Below are positions 16,241 through 25,458 of a stretch of 64,000 bases of DNA, one piece after another. The position numbers and the translations under genes are program-made. The stretch is from Dactylococcopsis salina PCC 8305 (lineage in GTDB: Bacteria; Cyanobacteriota; Cyanobacteriia; Cyanobacteriales; Rubidibacteraceae), in the NCBI RefSeq assembly GCF_000317615.1, contig NC_019780.1, forward strand, positions 3,307,840-3,371,839. The letters are read 5' to 3'. How positions within the stretch are numbered: the first letter of the stretch is position 1; the number at the start of each line of letters is the position of its first letter. The notes beneath the pieces were generated by a model. The model had not been told where the DNA came from, did not search any database, and saw only the letters and a program-made list of their open reading frames with translations.

Positions 16241-17146
16241 ATGAAGGGACAAAATTTATTAACGTTGGGAGATTTAAGTTCAGGTGAACTGGAAACTTTG
16301 CTCACTTTGGCGCAACAATTGAAAGCAGGAGATTCATCTCAAGCGGCAAAAAACCGCGTTTTAGGTTTATTGTTTTACAAGGCTTCGACACGGACTCGCG
16401 TTTCTTTTAGTGTGGCGACGTATCATTTAGGGGGTCAGGTGATTGATTTAAATCCCCAAGCGATGCAGGTAGGACGGGGTGAACCAATTCAAGATACGGC
16501 AAGGGTTTTGGCGGGTTATTTGGATGTTTTGGCAATTCGGACGTTTGCACAAGAAGATATTGAAGCGTTTGCTCACTATGCAGGGATTCCTGTGATTAAT
16601 GCTTTAAGTGATTTGTGCCATCCCTGTCAGGTGCTGGCGGATTTATTGACGATTAAAGAGTGTTTCGGGGGTTGGGAAGGGTTGACTTTAACTTATCTGG
16701 GAGATGGCAATAATGTCGCTCATTCTCTACTCTTAGGGTGTGCTTTAGCTGGTGTGAATATTCGGGTGGCGACTCCTTCTGATTATCAACCCCAGAGCGC
16801 GATCGTGCAACAGGCGAAAAAGCTGGCTTCTGGTAGTGAGATTATCCTTACTGATGACCCGAAAGCGGCGGCAGAAGGCGCACAAGTGATTTATACTGAT
16901 GTTTGGGCGAGTATGGGACAAGAGGACTCCGCAGCGACTCGTTTACCTGTGTTCACACCGTATCAGGTGAATGAGGAGTTGATGAGGTTGGCTTCAACCG
17001 ATGCGATCGTTTTGCATTGTTTACCCGCGCATCGTGGAGAAGAGATTACAGAAGCGGTTTTGGAGTCGTATCAGTCACAGGTTTGGCGACAAGCTGAAAA
17101 TCGAATGCACGCTCAAAAGGCTTTATTAGCGAGTGTTTTGGGATAA
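16241..17146 (+). CDS. argF: ornithine carbamoyltransferase
   Basis: A 301-residue enzyme of arginine synthesis that joins carbamoyl phosphate and ornithine to give citrulline. It carries the carbamoyl-phosphate loop STRTR (about residues 48-52), HPCQ (about 127-130), the ornithine-binding region around DVWASMGQE, and HCLPAHRGEE. The length and the ATG at 16241 match the family. It is monocistronic. The upstream 200 bp is largely repeat DNA with a MITE end about 90 bp before the start; the promoter must lie in the remaining AT-rich stretch. Downstream is a heptamer repeat field. Confidence 0.95.
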   Translation: MKGQNLLTLGDLSSGELETLLTLAQQLKAGDSSQAAKNRVLGLLFYKASTRTRVSFSVATYHLGGQVIDLNPQAMQVGRGEPIQDTARVLAGYLDVLAIRTFAQEDIEAFAHYAGIPVINALSDLCHPCQVLADLLTIKECFGGWEGLTLTYLGDGNNVAHSLLLGCALAGVNIRVATPSDYQPQSAIVQQAKKLASGSEIILTDDPKAAAEGAQVIYTDVWASMGQEDSAATRLPVFTPYQVNEELMRLASTDAIVLHCLPAHRGEEITEAVLESYQSQVWRQAENRMHAQKALLASVLG

Positions 17147-17159
17147 TTCGATCGTCTGA

Positions 17160-17430
17160 CCAACTGGTTGGGTTTCGTTTCCCTTCACCCATGGCAGTGA
17201 CCAGTGACCAGTGATCAGTAACCAGTGACCAGTGACCAGTGAACAAATAACAAATAACGAATAACGAATAACGAATATTGATGTTGGGTTTCGTTTCCCT
17301 TCACCCATGGCAGTGACCAGTGACCAGTGATCAGTGATCAGTAACCAGTGAACAAATAACAAATAACAAATAACGAATAACGAATAACGAATATTGATGT
17401 TGGGTTTCGTTTCCCTCCACCCAACCTACA
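17160..17430. repeat. repeat field: two ~120-bp units of GTTGGGTTTCG plus heptamers
   Basis: Two long copies of GTTGGGTTTCGTTTCCCTTC...CATGGCAGTGACCAGTGACC, each followed by CCAGTGA heptamers and AACAAAT/AACGAAT heptamers, then a third GTTGGGTTTCGTTTCCC...CACCCAACCTAC. This fills the gap between argF and the convergent fusion gene. No gene is seen here. Confidence 0.9.
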
Positions 17431-17441
17431 AAATGGGAAAT

Positions 17442-20324
17442 TTAATCGGTTAGCAGTTCAACCACACCAGTTTGTCCATCAATTTTCACCGCTTGACCAT
17501 CTTGGAAAAGATGAACGGCGTTGGGAATATCCATCACTGCGGGAACACCATATTCTCGCGCAATAATCGCACCATGGGAGAGTCTTCCCCCTACTTCTGA
17601 GATTAACCCTCCAGCCCCAGCAAGTAAAACTCCCCAACCTGCATCGGTATAGGGAACAACTAAAATTGTTTCTTTATCTACCGTCATGGTGCGAGATAAA
17701 TCATTGACAACTTTGATCCGACCAATGACTTGTCCTGGACTGGCGGCAATTCCTTGCCATCGTTGTTGTGTGGTTAATTGTGGCGTTGCCAAAACCCGAT
17801 CGCGCTGCGGGGGATTACCATAGACCACATAGGGAACGGCGGGTAACTTCTCATCTTCAACATAGGTAGAACGTCGCAAACTGATTCGTTGGGGAATTTC
17901 TGAACGCAGTTTGGGGTCATCATTTTTCACCAGATGCCGAATTTCCGATAATTTGAGGAAGAAAATCTCTCCTGCTTCCGCTAATAATCCTGTTTCTAGC
18001 CAAATGCGTTCTAATGCTAAAACACTCCATCTCAGATGTGCCAAGAAGCGATTATACACTTCGGCGACTTCTGCTTTCAGTTTTAACCGTTGCTGGACAT
18101 TCTTCTGTTTCCAACCCTGATTTTCCTCAACCGTAGCTTTCTTGCTAATTTGATCTGGTTCATTAAAGAAAAACTGAGTAAAAGACGCACGGGCGGAACG
18201 TGGATTTTCTCGCCAACGAGGAATGGCAATATCAGTGGCGGTTTCACTTAAATAACCATAACGCTTTAACCAGTCTTGAAATTGCTCTAAAATGCTTTCT
18301 CCGTCGGGGAATTCGGCTAACATTGCAAACAGAGAGGGCGCACTCATGGGTTCAATGGTATCCATCGGCACAAGATTTCTGGCATCTTTGGCGATTTGTT
18401 CTAGTGCTTTGCTAGAAGCTACCTCTGGCAAAATACTGTAGTCTAATGCTTCTGTTTCTACTTGCAAGAGATTTTGTCGCAGGGAGAAACTTAAAGGGGC
18501 GAGAATGTTGTAATAAGTTGCGGTGTGAAGGTTGGTTAGAATCATCTCGATGCGAGTTAATAATTCTTGTGGCGATAACTCGCTTGGGGTTTGGTTTTCT
18601 AAGTCTTGGAGAGTGGGATCAAAAAGGGATTCTTGATCAATGGCAAAGTCTTTTTCTAAACGCAATTCTCGCAGGGAAAGACGCAGTAATCCTGGAACGT
18701 TACGAAGGGTAGAAAGCAGGGAAGGACGGGTAAATTTTGCCCCTCTGGTGAGAAATTCTAAACTTTCTGCGGGAAGTCCCATGCGAAGGAAGATTTTTCC
18801 TAAAAGGGTGGCGTTGAAATAAGCGCGGCTATAGTGAAGGGTTGCGGTTTCTTTGAAGTTTAAACCTTTGGCGCGATCGCCCAGTACCACTGTAAATAAT
18901 TTTCCCCACATCCCACAAGTCAAGGGACGATTAATCGACCAAGTAAGCGGACGAATTAACCCTGGAATCACCTCGGCGGCAATTTTTCGCGTCCAGATTG
19001 GTTGTAAATTGGTGATGGGACGACTTTGTAAAATCCAGAGTTTTTCTCCGTCATACGTCCATTCGATATCTTGGGGAAACCCCTGAAACCGTCTCTCTAA
19101 GTCTCTGGCTAAATTGGCAACATCTTGAAGGATTGATTCGGGAATTTCTCCCTCTCCCTCGATTTTTGGCGGTGAGTCTTGGAGAACACGATATTGTTGC
19201 GGGGTTTCTTGTCCAGATACCACTCTAGTGGCTTCTCCAGGGAGGGCTTCAATTAACACGGCGTCTTCCATCTGGTTAACTGGATCACGACTAAAGGCGA
19301 CTCCTGAAAAGACACCTTGAATTTGTTGTTGAACTAAAACCGCCATTTCTGATTCTCCTTGCTGTTGTTGGGGACGATATTGCGCCGCCGTGGGATTATT
19401 GTAGGAGGTTTGACATTGCAAAATCCCATTTTTTAAGGCTTCTGGGTTGGTAATGTGGGAAATGCTTTGATATTGTCCGGCGGCGGAACTGGCTTCGCTA
19501 TCTTCTCCCACTGCTGAAGAACGCACAATTAAGGGATTTCCTTCTGAGGGTGATGCTAATTCTAGCAGGGGAAGGGGGTCATCTCCTGCGGGGAGAACCC
19601 AACCACAGGGAACGGGATATCCCCAATTTTTGAGTTGGGAAAGGGTGGCGGCTTTTTGTCCCACTTTTTGGGCTTTTAAGTTATCATCAAGGGACAAAAT
19701 CGCTCGATCGCCGCGAAAGAATTTAAACATAGAACTGTTTTTCCCTTCCTTACTGGGTAAATCAAGGTCATCTGGAATTTTATAGTAAATGGTAAATAAA
19801 AGCAGTGAGAGGGCGATAATTGCCATGATTCTGGGGGGATCATTGATGTGACGCAAGGTAATAATCAGAGACATTAAAATTAAAATGCCGTTGCGTCCGG
19901 CGGCGCGATCGCGCAAAATCGTAAAACTAATCCCACCAATCAGAAAAACCAATCCTGCTGATATGGGATCATGGGTTAATATCCCCCACATGACATTCGT
20001 TGTTCCCGCGCCTTTTCCCCCCCAATAACGTCCCATCACTAAGGCAATCAAGGCGATTAGTTCCCATGCTGGCTCATCAGGAAAAAACGATCGCGCTAAC
20101 AAAACAGTAATGATCCCTTTCCCTGCTTCGGAGATCACTGCTGGAATCCCAGCAAGTTTTCCCCCGTGATAAAATGCGGCTGATACAGAAATATTTCCTG
20201 TTCCCAGACGTTTTAAGTTTTGACCCGTCAATCCCAAGCTTAACCAATGGATTAGGGGTAACGCTCCTAAAATGGGGCAGAAAATAAAAATTAACAAAGC
20301 GCCCCAGAGTTGTGTCATTGTCAT
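17442..20324 (-). CDS. PlsY-like membrane domain fused to PEP synthase/PPDK-like protein
   Basis: A 960-residue fusion. Residues 1 to about 205 hold six or so hydrophobic segments with LGTGNISVSAAFYHGGK and GRYWGGKGAGTTNV, matching the acyl-phosphate glycerol-3-phosphate acyltransferase (PlsY) motifs GxGNxGxxN and GGKG, though divergent. After a linker, LDDNLKAQKVGQKAATLSQL starts the ATP-grasp PEP/pyruvate-binding domain (VRSSAVGEDS, DIEWTYDGEKLWILQSRP). The end has the phosphohistidine swivel domain GGRLSHGAIIAREYGVPAV. The PEP-binding catalytic barrel of true PPDK is not evident. It may phosphorylate or couple a phosphate donor to lipid chemistry, which is inference. Length suggests it is intact. 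Confidence 0.85.
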   Translation of the reverse strand: MTMTQLWGALLIFIFCPILGALPLIHWLSLGLTGQNLKRLGTGNISVSAAFYHGGKLAGIPAVISEAGKGIITVLLARSFFPDEPAWELIALIALVMGRYWGGKGAGTTNVMWGILTHDPISAGLVFLIGGISFTILRDRAAGRNGILILMSLIITLRHINDPPRIMAIIALSLLLFTIYYKIPDDLDLPSKEGKNSSMFKFFRGDRAILSLDDNLKAQKVGQKAATLSQLKNWGYPVPCGWVLPAGDDPLPLLELASPSEGNPLIVRSSAVGEDSEASSAAGQYQSISHITNPEALKNGILQCQTSYNNPTAAQYRPQQQQGESEMAVLVQQQIQGVFSGVAFSRDPVNQMEDAVLIEALPGEATRVVSGQETPQQYRVLQDSPPKIEGEGEIPESILQDVANLARDLERRFQGFPQDIEWTYDGEKLWILQSRPITNLQPIWTRKIAAEVIPGLIRPLTWSINRPLTCGMWGKLFTVVLGDRAKGLNFKETATLHYSRAYFNATLLGKIFLRMGLPAESLEFLTRGAKFTRPSLLSTLRNVPGLLRLSLRELRLEKDFAIDQESLFDPTLQDLENQTPSELSPQELLTRIEMILTNLHTATYYNILAPLSFSLRQNLLQVETEALDYSILPEVASSKALEQIAKDARNLVPMDTIEPMSAPSLFAMLAEFPDGESILEQFQDWLKRYGYLSETATDIAIPRWRENPRSARASFTQFFFNEPDQISKKATVEENQGWKQKNVQQRLKLKAEVAEVYNRFLAHLRWSVLALERIWLETGLLAEAGEIFFLKLSEIRHLVKNDDPKLRSEIPQRISLRRSTYVEDEKLPAVPYVVYGNPPQRDRVLATPQLTTQQRWQGIAASPGQVIGRIKVVNDLSRTMTVDKETILVVPYTDAGWGVLLAGAGGLISEVGGRLSHGAIIAREYGVPAVMDIPNAVHLFQDGQAVKIDGQTGVVELLTD

Positions 20325-20571
20325 AATTGATTCTTTGTTAGCTGAGAGATTTGATCAATGAAAGGTTTTTGCATAATAGAGGTGAACAGTAATTTTTATT
20401 TTATGGGGGAATGATGATTCATCCCTATTATTTATCGCGTTAATTAATCATCTATGGTACATAGCAATCTTAGACGATCGCGCTACTCATAAGAATTTCC
20501 TTTTTGACAACTCCTTCTAGGATAAGATTATTTAAACTAAAATTAAAAGAATCAACCAAATCGCTTCAATT

Positions 20572-22056
20572 ATGCTACAAACCGAAACCACCTACTCCAC
20601 AACTGATCTCGCTAACCTTGCCATTCAACACCTTCAAAAAACAGGATGCGAATACGGAGAGATTCGTCTTTGTCGGTATCGTACCCAAACTCTCATGGCG
20701 CGCGATCGAAGCCTAACGACGCTTTCTGATAACATTAGTTCTGGCTATGGCGTGCGAGTGCTTTTAAACGGTGCTTGGGGGTTTGCTGCGAGTAACGAAA
20801 ACACACCAGAAGCGGTTACTCGTACCATTAACTTAGCGATCGAAATCGCCAAAGGAACACACCTCACGCAACAGCAACCCGTGCGTTTAGCCCCTGTGGA
20901 AGCCTATCGGGATACTTACATTACCCCCATCAAAATTAATCCCTTTGACATTCCCCTCACGGATAAAACAAATCTCCTGCTTTCTCTCAATGAAAAACTC
21001 TTAGGATACGAAACACAGGGAATCAAAAAAGCCTTCTCTTTCCTTCATTTTTCCCAAGAAGACAAAACCTTTGCTTCCACAGAAGGATCACACATTCAAC
21101 AAACGATTTATCGTTCTCATCCTGGCTTTGGTGGTATGGCGATCGCATCGGGAGACGCACAAACCCGCAATTATGAACGTCCACCGCTTAACATCGGCTA
21201 TGAACATATTAATCCCGATGATCTGTTTTCGCAAGTCGATCGCGTCGCCACAGAAGCCATTGAGAAAGTTCATGCTGAACCCGCACCCGCACGCGATCGC
21301 GCTACCCTGATTCTAAAGCCGAGTAATCTCTATCTCACCATCCATGAATCTGTTGGACACCCCACAGAATTAGATCGGGTGTTTGGTTACGAATCCAACT
21401 TTGCGGGAACCAGTTTCGCAACTACCGATCAACTGGGAACATTGCGTTATGCCGCCCCTTGGATTAATTTTATCGCCGATCGCACCCAATGCAACGGACG
21501 CAGCACCGTCGGTTATGATGACGAAGGCGTAAAGTCACAATCCTGGTATGTGGTGAAAGATGGGATTTTAGTTGATTATCTCACCGATCGCGAAACCGCC
21601 TATCGTTTAGGACGAGAAACCAGCAATGGCAGTTCCTTCGCCGATAGTTGGTCAAGTGTTCCCATGGTACGGATTCCCAACTTAGGATTAGAACCAGGAG
21701 AAGCAGGAGGAAGCCACACCGCCAGTTTAGAAGAAATGATCGCCGACACCAAAGACGGCTATTTAATTGATGGGGTGGGAAGTTTTTCCATTGATCAACA
21801 GCGACGTAACTTTCAATTTGGAGGCGATGCGTTTTGGCGAGTAAAAGATGGCAAAATCACAGGAATGGTCAAAGATTTAACCTATCATTCCATGACCACA
21901 GACTTTTGGCAACAAGTGGATGCTTTGGGGGGTGCTGAAGACTGGGAACAATGCGGAACTAATATTTGTGGGAAAGGCGAACCGATTCAAATCGCACAAA
22001 TGACTCATGGCTGTGTTCCAGTGAGAGTCCAAGATATTCAAATTGGCAGAAGTTGA
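20572..22056 (+). CDS. tldD: TldD/PmbA family metalloprotease subunit
   Basis: A 494-residue cytoplasmic protein of the TldD/TldE family, zinc peptidases that degrade unfolded peptides and process some RiPPs. The zinc motif HESVGHPTELDR lies at about residue 258, in place of the HExxxH found in E. coli TldD, and fits the same pattern. The N-terminus CEYGEIRLCRYRTQTLMARDRSL and the C-terminal CVPVRVQDIQIGR are typical. The ATG at 20572 fits. No tldE is within the nearest genes. It is monocistronic, divergent from the PlsY fusion with a 247-bp gap that shows no clear motif. Confidence 0.92.
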   Translation: MLQTETTYSTTDLANLAIQHLQKTGCEYGEIRLCRYRTQTLMARDRSLTTLSDNISSGYGVRVLLNGAWGFAASNENTPEAVTRTINLAIEIAKGTHLTQQQPVRLAPVEAYRDTYITPIKINPFDIPLTDKTNLLLSLNEKLLGYETQGIKKAFSFLHFSQEDKTFASTEGSHIQQTIYRSHPGFGGMAIASGDAQTRNYERPPLNIGYEHINPDDLFSQVDRVATEAIEKVHAEPAPARDRATLILKPSNLYLTIHESVGHPTELDRVFGYESNFAGTSFATTDQLGTLRYAAPWINFIADRTQCNGRSTVGYDDEGVKSQSWYVVKDGILVDYLTDRETAYRLGRETSNGSSFADSWSSVPMVRIPNLGLEPGEAGGSHTASLEEMIADTKDGYLIDGVGSFSIDQQRRNFQFGGDAFWRVKDGKITGMVKDLTYHSMTTDFWQQVDALGGAEDWEQCGTNICGKGEPIQIAQMTHGCVPVRVQDIQIGRS

Positions 22057-22078
22057 CTTAAAAATCACCCCAGATCAA

Positions 22079-22235
22079 AGTAGGTTCGGTGAAGGGAAGC
22101 GAAACCCAACACCAATCAGTTACTGATTACTGATCACGCTTAATGCTGATTAGTTGGGTCGTTATGGTGGGCGAGGCAAACCCTACAATGTAGTCGGTAT
22201 GGTGGGCGAGGCAAACCCTACAATGTAGCTGCTAT
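22079..22235. repeat. dispersed repeats after tldD
   Basis: One copy of GTAGGTTCGGTGAAGGGAAG...GAAACCCAACACCAATCAG is followed by two copies of GGTGGGCGAGGCAAACCC-TACAATGTAG at 22166 and 22199. This fills most of the gap between tldD and the DUF6761 gene. Confidence 0.8.
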
Positions 22236-22341
22236 ATTATTTCCAAAATTAACAGTTGGGGAAACCAACCCATTGAGATGCGACAAGCCCATCAAGGATT
22301 TTTGGTAGAATGGAGTCATTAACCCCCTTAACTGACTATTT

Positions 22342-22596
22342 ATGACCATGTTGCAAGACTCCCAATCTGTTCGTCACTATCAACACTTAACTGATGCGAT
22401 GGTTGATTATTGGTATCGTGGCTATCGCTTTAATGAACTGCAACTTTATCTTACTGGTTATTTAGCGGCGTTGCGTTCTACCGCTACTCTTGAACCTTAT
22501 CAAGTTAATCGTTTGGAAGAGGAAGCCTTAAGGTTTCTCCGAGATCGATCGAACTTTGAAGAAGTGTTACCCGAACCCGAACCTGATTTCTATTAG
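22342..22596 (+). CDS. DUF6761 family protein
   Basis: An 84-residue, cyanobacteria-specific soluble protein. QSVRHYQHLTDAMVDYWYRGYRFNELQLYL, then GYLAALR and INRLEEEALRFL-type sequence (here VNRLEEEALRFLRD), match the family I remember as DUF6761. It is rich in aromatic and charged residues and ends in an acidic tail (EEVLPEPEPDFY). Function is unknown. ATG codons at 22342 and 22348 are both possible. A strong rho-independent terminator follows 25 bp after its stop. Confidence 0.75.
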   Translation: MTMLQDSQSVRHYQHLTDAMVDYWYRGYRFNELQLYLTGYLAALRSTATLEPYQVNRLEEEALRFLRDRSNFEEVLPEPEPDFY

Positions 22597-22620
22597 CAGT
22601 TTGTTGTGTTTGGTAACCAA

Positions 22621-22647
22621 AAAGGGCGATCGCGCGATCGCCCTTTT
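22621..22647 (+). terminator. rho-independent terminator
   Basis: The hairpin AAAGGGCGATCGC/GCGATCGCCCTTT, built on a HIP1-like core and followed by five T residues, lies just after DUF6761 and before the convergent grxD. Being symmetric, with A residues on the other side, it may serve both directions. Confidence 0.88.
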
Positions 22648-22664
22648 TCCATTTTTCGGGCTGT

Positions 22665-22988
22665 TTAGGAAGCTAAAGCTACCTCTAACATCTGCTGTAA
22701 CTCATTATTTTGATAAAGTTCAATCATAATATCGCAGCCGCCGACAAATTCCCCATTCACATAAACTTGAGGAATCGTGGGCCAATTAGAATATTCTTTA
22801 ATGCCTTGACGCACTTCTGGGTCATCTAAAACATCATAAGTCTCATAGGGAACACCCATGACATTTAGAATTTGAACGACATTATTAGAAAACCCACATT
22901 GGGGCATCAATTTCGTTCCCTTCATAAAGACAACAATTTTGTTACTATTGATTAAATTTTCAATGCGTTGTTTAACTTCTGGTTCCAT
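22665..22988 (-). CDS. grxD: monothiol glutaredoxin, Grx4 type
   Basis: A 107-residue CGFS-type glutaredoxin. The motif [11 protein letters not shown] gives the active-site CGFS (about residues 31-34), and the glutathione-binding [16 protein letters not shown] is intact. These proteins carry [2Fe-2S] clusters and deliver them with BolA partners. The bolA gene lies 44 bp upstream on the same strand, which fits the known BolA-Grx4 complex and an operon. Start and length are standard ([20 protein letters not shown]). It converges on the DUF6761 terminator. Confidence 0.95.
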   Translation of the reverse strand: MEPEVKQRIENLINSNKIVVFMKGTKLMPQCGFSNNVVQILNVMGVPYETYDVLDDPEVRQGIKEYSNWPTIPQVYVNGEFVGGCDIMIELYQNNELQQMLEVALAS

Positions 22989-23032
22989 AACTAAGTTCTA
23001 ATGATCGATTTGCTTTGCTTCCACGATAACTT

Positions 23033-23293
23033 TTAAACCGTTTGACTCGCTTGTTCCCAACTGGCGGGAGTATAAGTTTTTAAGGCGAGGGCGTGAATTG
23101 CTTCCGAAGCCATTGCTTCCTGTAAAGCACCATAAACCATTTGATGTTGCTTAACTCGCGTTTTCCCCTCAAATTCTGAGGAAATGACGATCGCTTCGAG
23201 GTGATCTCCTCCTCCTGTCAAATCTTGCACTTTCACTTGTGCGTCAGGGAGTTGACTTTTGATCATTGTTTCCACTTGTTCTAGGCTAATCAT
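23033..23293 (-). CDS. bolA: BolA family protein
   Basis: An 86-residue protein of the BolA/IbaG fold. [50 protein letters not shown] shows the conserved histidine (HLEA) and [10 protein letters not shown] motif used for iron-sulfur cluster binding with CGFS glutaredoxins. It is encoded directly upstream of grxD, so the two are likely co-transcribed. The ATG at 23293 fits family length. Nothing in the sequence indicates specific regulation. Confidence 0.93.
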   Translation of the reverse strand: MISLEQVETMIKSQLPDAQVKVQDLTGGGDHLEAIVISSEFEGKTRVKQHQMVYGALQEAMASEAIHALALKTYTPASWEQASQTV

Positions 23294-23458
23294 AACGGGG
23301 AATTTAATTAGGTAATGGTAACTACTGTATTTCTATCTTAGCGAGGACTGGCTTTTCCTCAACGATGCAAAGAAATGTAAAAAAAATCAAAAATACCTTA
23401 ACAATGAAAGCGGAGTTTACTAAGATTACATAATCAAGTCGTTAAATGAGGATTAAAA

Positions 23459-23515
23459 ATGCCATATACCGAAGAAGATGGAGGATTATTATTCGTTACG
23501 GTTTCCATTTCCTAA
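23459..23515 (+). pseudogene. possible remnant of a small cyanobacterial protein gene
   Basis: An 18-codon frame MPYTEEDGGLLFVTVSIS is preceded by GAGGATTAAAA. The beginning resembles that of a conserved small cyanobacterial protein starting MPYT.EEGG, and the sequence then changes abruptly. It is perhaps a deletion remnant; it could also be a leader peptide or chance. It lies 54 bp upstream of sasA. Confidence 0.25.
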
Positions 23516-23569
23516 TCAAAGCTAACTGCTGGTTAAAGTTGATATCTTAGGGCTAGATTGTCTTAACAA

Positions 23570-24703
23570 TTGACTAACATACGTGAGGATAGAGATCAGA
23601 TAGTGCCACTCCAGCTATTATTGTTTATTGATGAGCGATCGAGTTCTCAAGAGCATATTCAAGGAATCCAAACCTATCTCCAAGCTCTCAAAGATGACTA
23701 TCCCTTTGAACTTGAGACGGTTAACGTCACTCAAGAACCCCATTTAGCGGAACATTTTCGCTTAGTGGCAACACCAGCATTAGTGAAAATTACTCCCACT
23801 CCCCGTCAAACCATCGCCGGCACCAATTTAGTCGCCCAACTGGAGCAGTGTTGGCCCCATTGGGTGGAAAGTGTCCAACAGGAAGAGTCGGAAACGACAG
23901 AAGAAGGAAGTACGGTTCAAGATGCGGTTACTCATTCAACGGAGTTAATTCGTCTCTCTGATGAAGTTTTTCGCCTCAAACAAGAAAATCAGGAGTTGAA
24001 TGAGCAGATTAAGTTCAAAGACCAAATTTTGGCAATGTTGGCTCACGATTTGCGTAACCCACTCACCGCCGCTTCGATCGCCCTCGAAACCCTAGAATTA
24101 ACTGACCAAAACCCTGATCCGCAAAAAGTCGAGAAGATTAAAAAGCAGATTTTCCGACAAGCACAAACCCAATTTCGGATTATGAATCGGATGATTACCG
24201 ATATTTTACAAACGGCGAGGGGGAAAAATGCCGAGTTACAAATTCAACCCCAACAAGTGAATTTACAAGCCCTGAGTCACCAGATTTTAGACCAATTCCA
24301 AGACAGCTTCGATCGAAAATCCTTAAACCTCAAAAAAGATTTACCCCAAGATGTACCGAATGCTCACGCTGATCCAGAATTAATCAGACAAGTCTTAGTT
24401 AACCTCCTAGATAACGCCGTTAAATACACTCCCGAAGCGGGAACAATTCGAGTTTCCATTCTGCATCGCACTTCCCAGAAAATTCAAATTACCATCTGTG
24501 ACGACGGGCCAGGAATTCCTGAAGAAAAACGAGAACAAATTTTTGAAGGTAGAGTGCGTTTAAAACGGGATGAAGGGAAGGAAGGATATGGTTTAGGGCT
24601 TTCTCTCTGTCGCCAAGTCATTCGCGCTCACTACGGACAAATTTGGGTAGAAAGTAGCGGCAATCGTGGCAGTTGTTTTCACTTTACCCTACCTGCTTAT
24701 TAA
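23570..24703 (+). CDS. sasA: circadian output histidine kinase SasA
   Basis: A 377-residue sensor kinase. Residues 10-100 (VPLQLLLFIDERSSSQEH...ATPALVKITPTPRQTIAGTNL) form the KaiB-like thioredoxin-fold domain that binds KaiC. A coiled linker follows, then HisKA with the phospho-histidine in LAHDLRNPLTA (about residue 159), and HATPase motifs NLLDNAVKYTPE, DDGPGIPEE and GYGLGLSL. It passes the KaiC state to RpaA. The start is TTG 23570 or GTG 23603; the KaiB-like fold begins right after the GTG, so the true start is uncertain. kaiABC are not nearby, as is usual. Confidence 0.93.
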   Translation: MTNIREDRDQIVPLQLLLFIDERSSSQEHIQGIQTYLQALKDDYPFELETVNVTQEPHLAEHFRLVATPALVKITPTPRQTIAGTNLVAQLEQCWPHWVESVQQEESETTEEGSTVQDAVTHSTELIRLSDEVFRLKQENQELNEQIKFKDQILAMLAHDLRNPLTAASIALETLELTDQNPDPQKVEKIKKQIFRQAQTQFRIMNRMITDILQTARGKNAELQIQPQQVNLQALSHQILDQFQDSFDRKSLNLKKDLPQDVPNAHADPELIRQVLVNLLDNAVKYTPEAGTIRVSILHRTSQKIQITICDDGPGIPEEKREQIFEGRVRLKRDEGKEGYGLGLSLCRQVIRAHYGQIWVESSGNRGSCFHFTLPAY

Positions 24704-24718
24704 GGAGAAATCGTAACC

Positions 24719-25153
24719 ATGGATGAATTTATGCTCAGGGCGATCGCGCAAGCGAGACAAGGATTAAAAGAGGGAGGGATTCCCATTGGCTCAGTTTTGG
24801 TGCGAGAGGGAATGATTCTCGGTCAAGGGTATAATAAACGAGTCCAAGACAATGACCCTGTTACTCACGCGGAAATTGACTGTTTGCGTAACGCGGGACG
24901 TATCGGGAGCTATCGAGACACTGTTTTATATTCTACCCTGATGCCCTGTTATCTCTGTGCTGGTGCGGTGGTACAATTTGGGATTAAAAAGGTGATTGCA
25001 GGAGAAGCTGAGACGTTTTCGGGCGCACAAGCCTTTTTAGAAGCCAATGGGGTAGAAGTGGTTAATCTTGATCTCAAGGAATGCAAAAAATTAATGAGAG
25101 ACTTTATTAATAAAAATCCTCAGCTTTGGGACGAAGACATTGGCGAAACTTAA
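24719..25153 (+). CDS. nucleoside/cytosine deaminase
   Basis: A 144-residue zinc deaminase. It has HAEIDCLRN (zinc histidine and catalytic glutamate, about residues 50-52) and MPCYLCAGAVVQFGI (zinc cysteines). The arrangement and the ends GGIPIGSVLVREG, SYRDTVLYSTLMPC and the C-terminal NPQLWDEDIGE are strikingly like fungal cytosine deaminase rather than tRNA adenosine deaminase TadA. So conversion of cytosine to uracil is likely, though guanine or other bases remain possible. It starts 15 bp after sasA with AAGGAG before the ATG, so it is probably co-transcribed. Confidence 0.85.
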   Translation: MDEFMLRAIAQARQGLKEGGIPIGSVLVREGMILGQGYNKRVQDNDPVTHAEIDCLRNAGRIGSYRDTVLYSTLMPCYLCAGAVVQFGIKKVIAGEAETFSGAQAFLEANGVEVVNLDLKECKKLMRDFINKNPQLWDEDIGET

Positions 25154-25262
25154 TCGTTGCGATCGTTTAATGCAAAATTCTGTTAAGTTCTTGGGGAAAT
25201 TGCCTCTTTTTTCGAGAAACTAGAGAATAAAACAATTGTCAAATTATTAACCGATTAAAAAG

Positions 25263-25442
25263 ATGAATCAATTTTCTTCCTCTCTGAAATGGACTGCTCA
25301 AGCACAAAGCAAATTAAAAAATATCCCCTTTTTTGTGCGTTCTCAAGCTCGTCAGCGCATTGAAGAAATGGCTCGCTCTAATAAATCAGAAGTGGTAACT
25401 GCTGAAATGGTAGAACAAGCCCGCCAACAATTTGGCAACTAA
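25263..25442 (+). CDS. PCP_red domain protein (ChlB C-terminal-like)
   Basis: The 59-residue product MNQFSSSLKWTAQAQSKL...NIPFFVRSQARQRIEEMAR...VTAEMVEQARQQFGN is a stand-alone version of the domain found at the C-terminus of light-independent protochlorophyllide reductase subunit B. Such small proteins are common in cyanobacteria; their role is unproven but probably linked to tetrapyrrole or photosynthetic metabolism. Its stop codon is 17 bp from the 3' end of the convergent tmRNA gene. Confidence 0.85.
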   Translation: MNQFSSSLKWTAQAQSKLKNIPFFVRSQARQRIEEMARSNKSEVVTAEMVEQARQQFGN

Positions 25443-25458
25443 TTGAGCGAATTAAAAA

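Noticed and set aside
17046-17362. Minus-strand open frames with HWSLVTDHWSLVT repeats
   Set aside because: They are products of the CCAGTGA heptamer repeats after argF.
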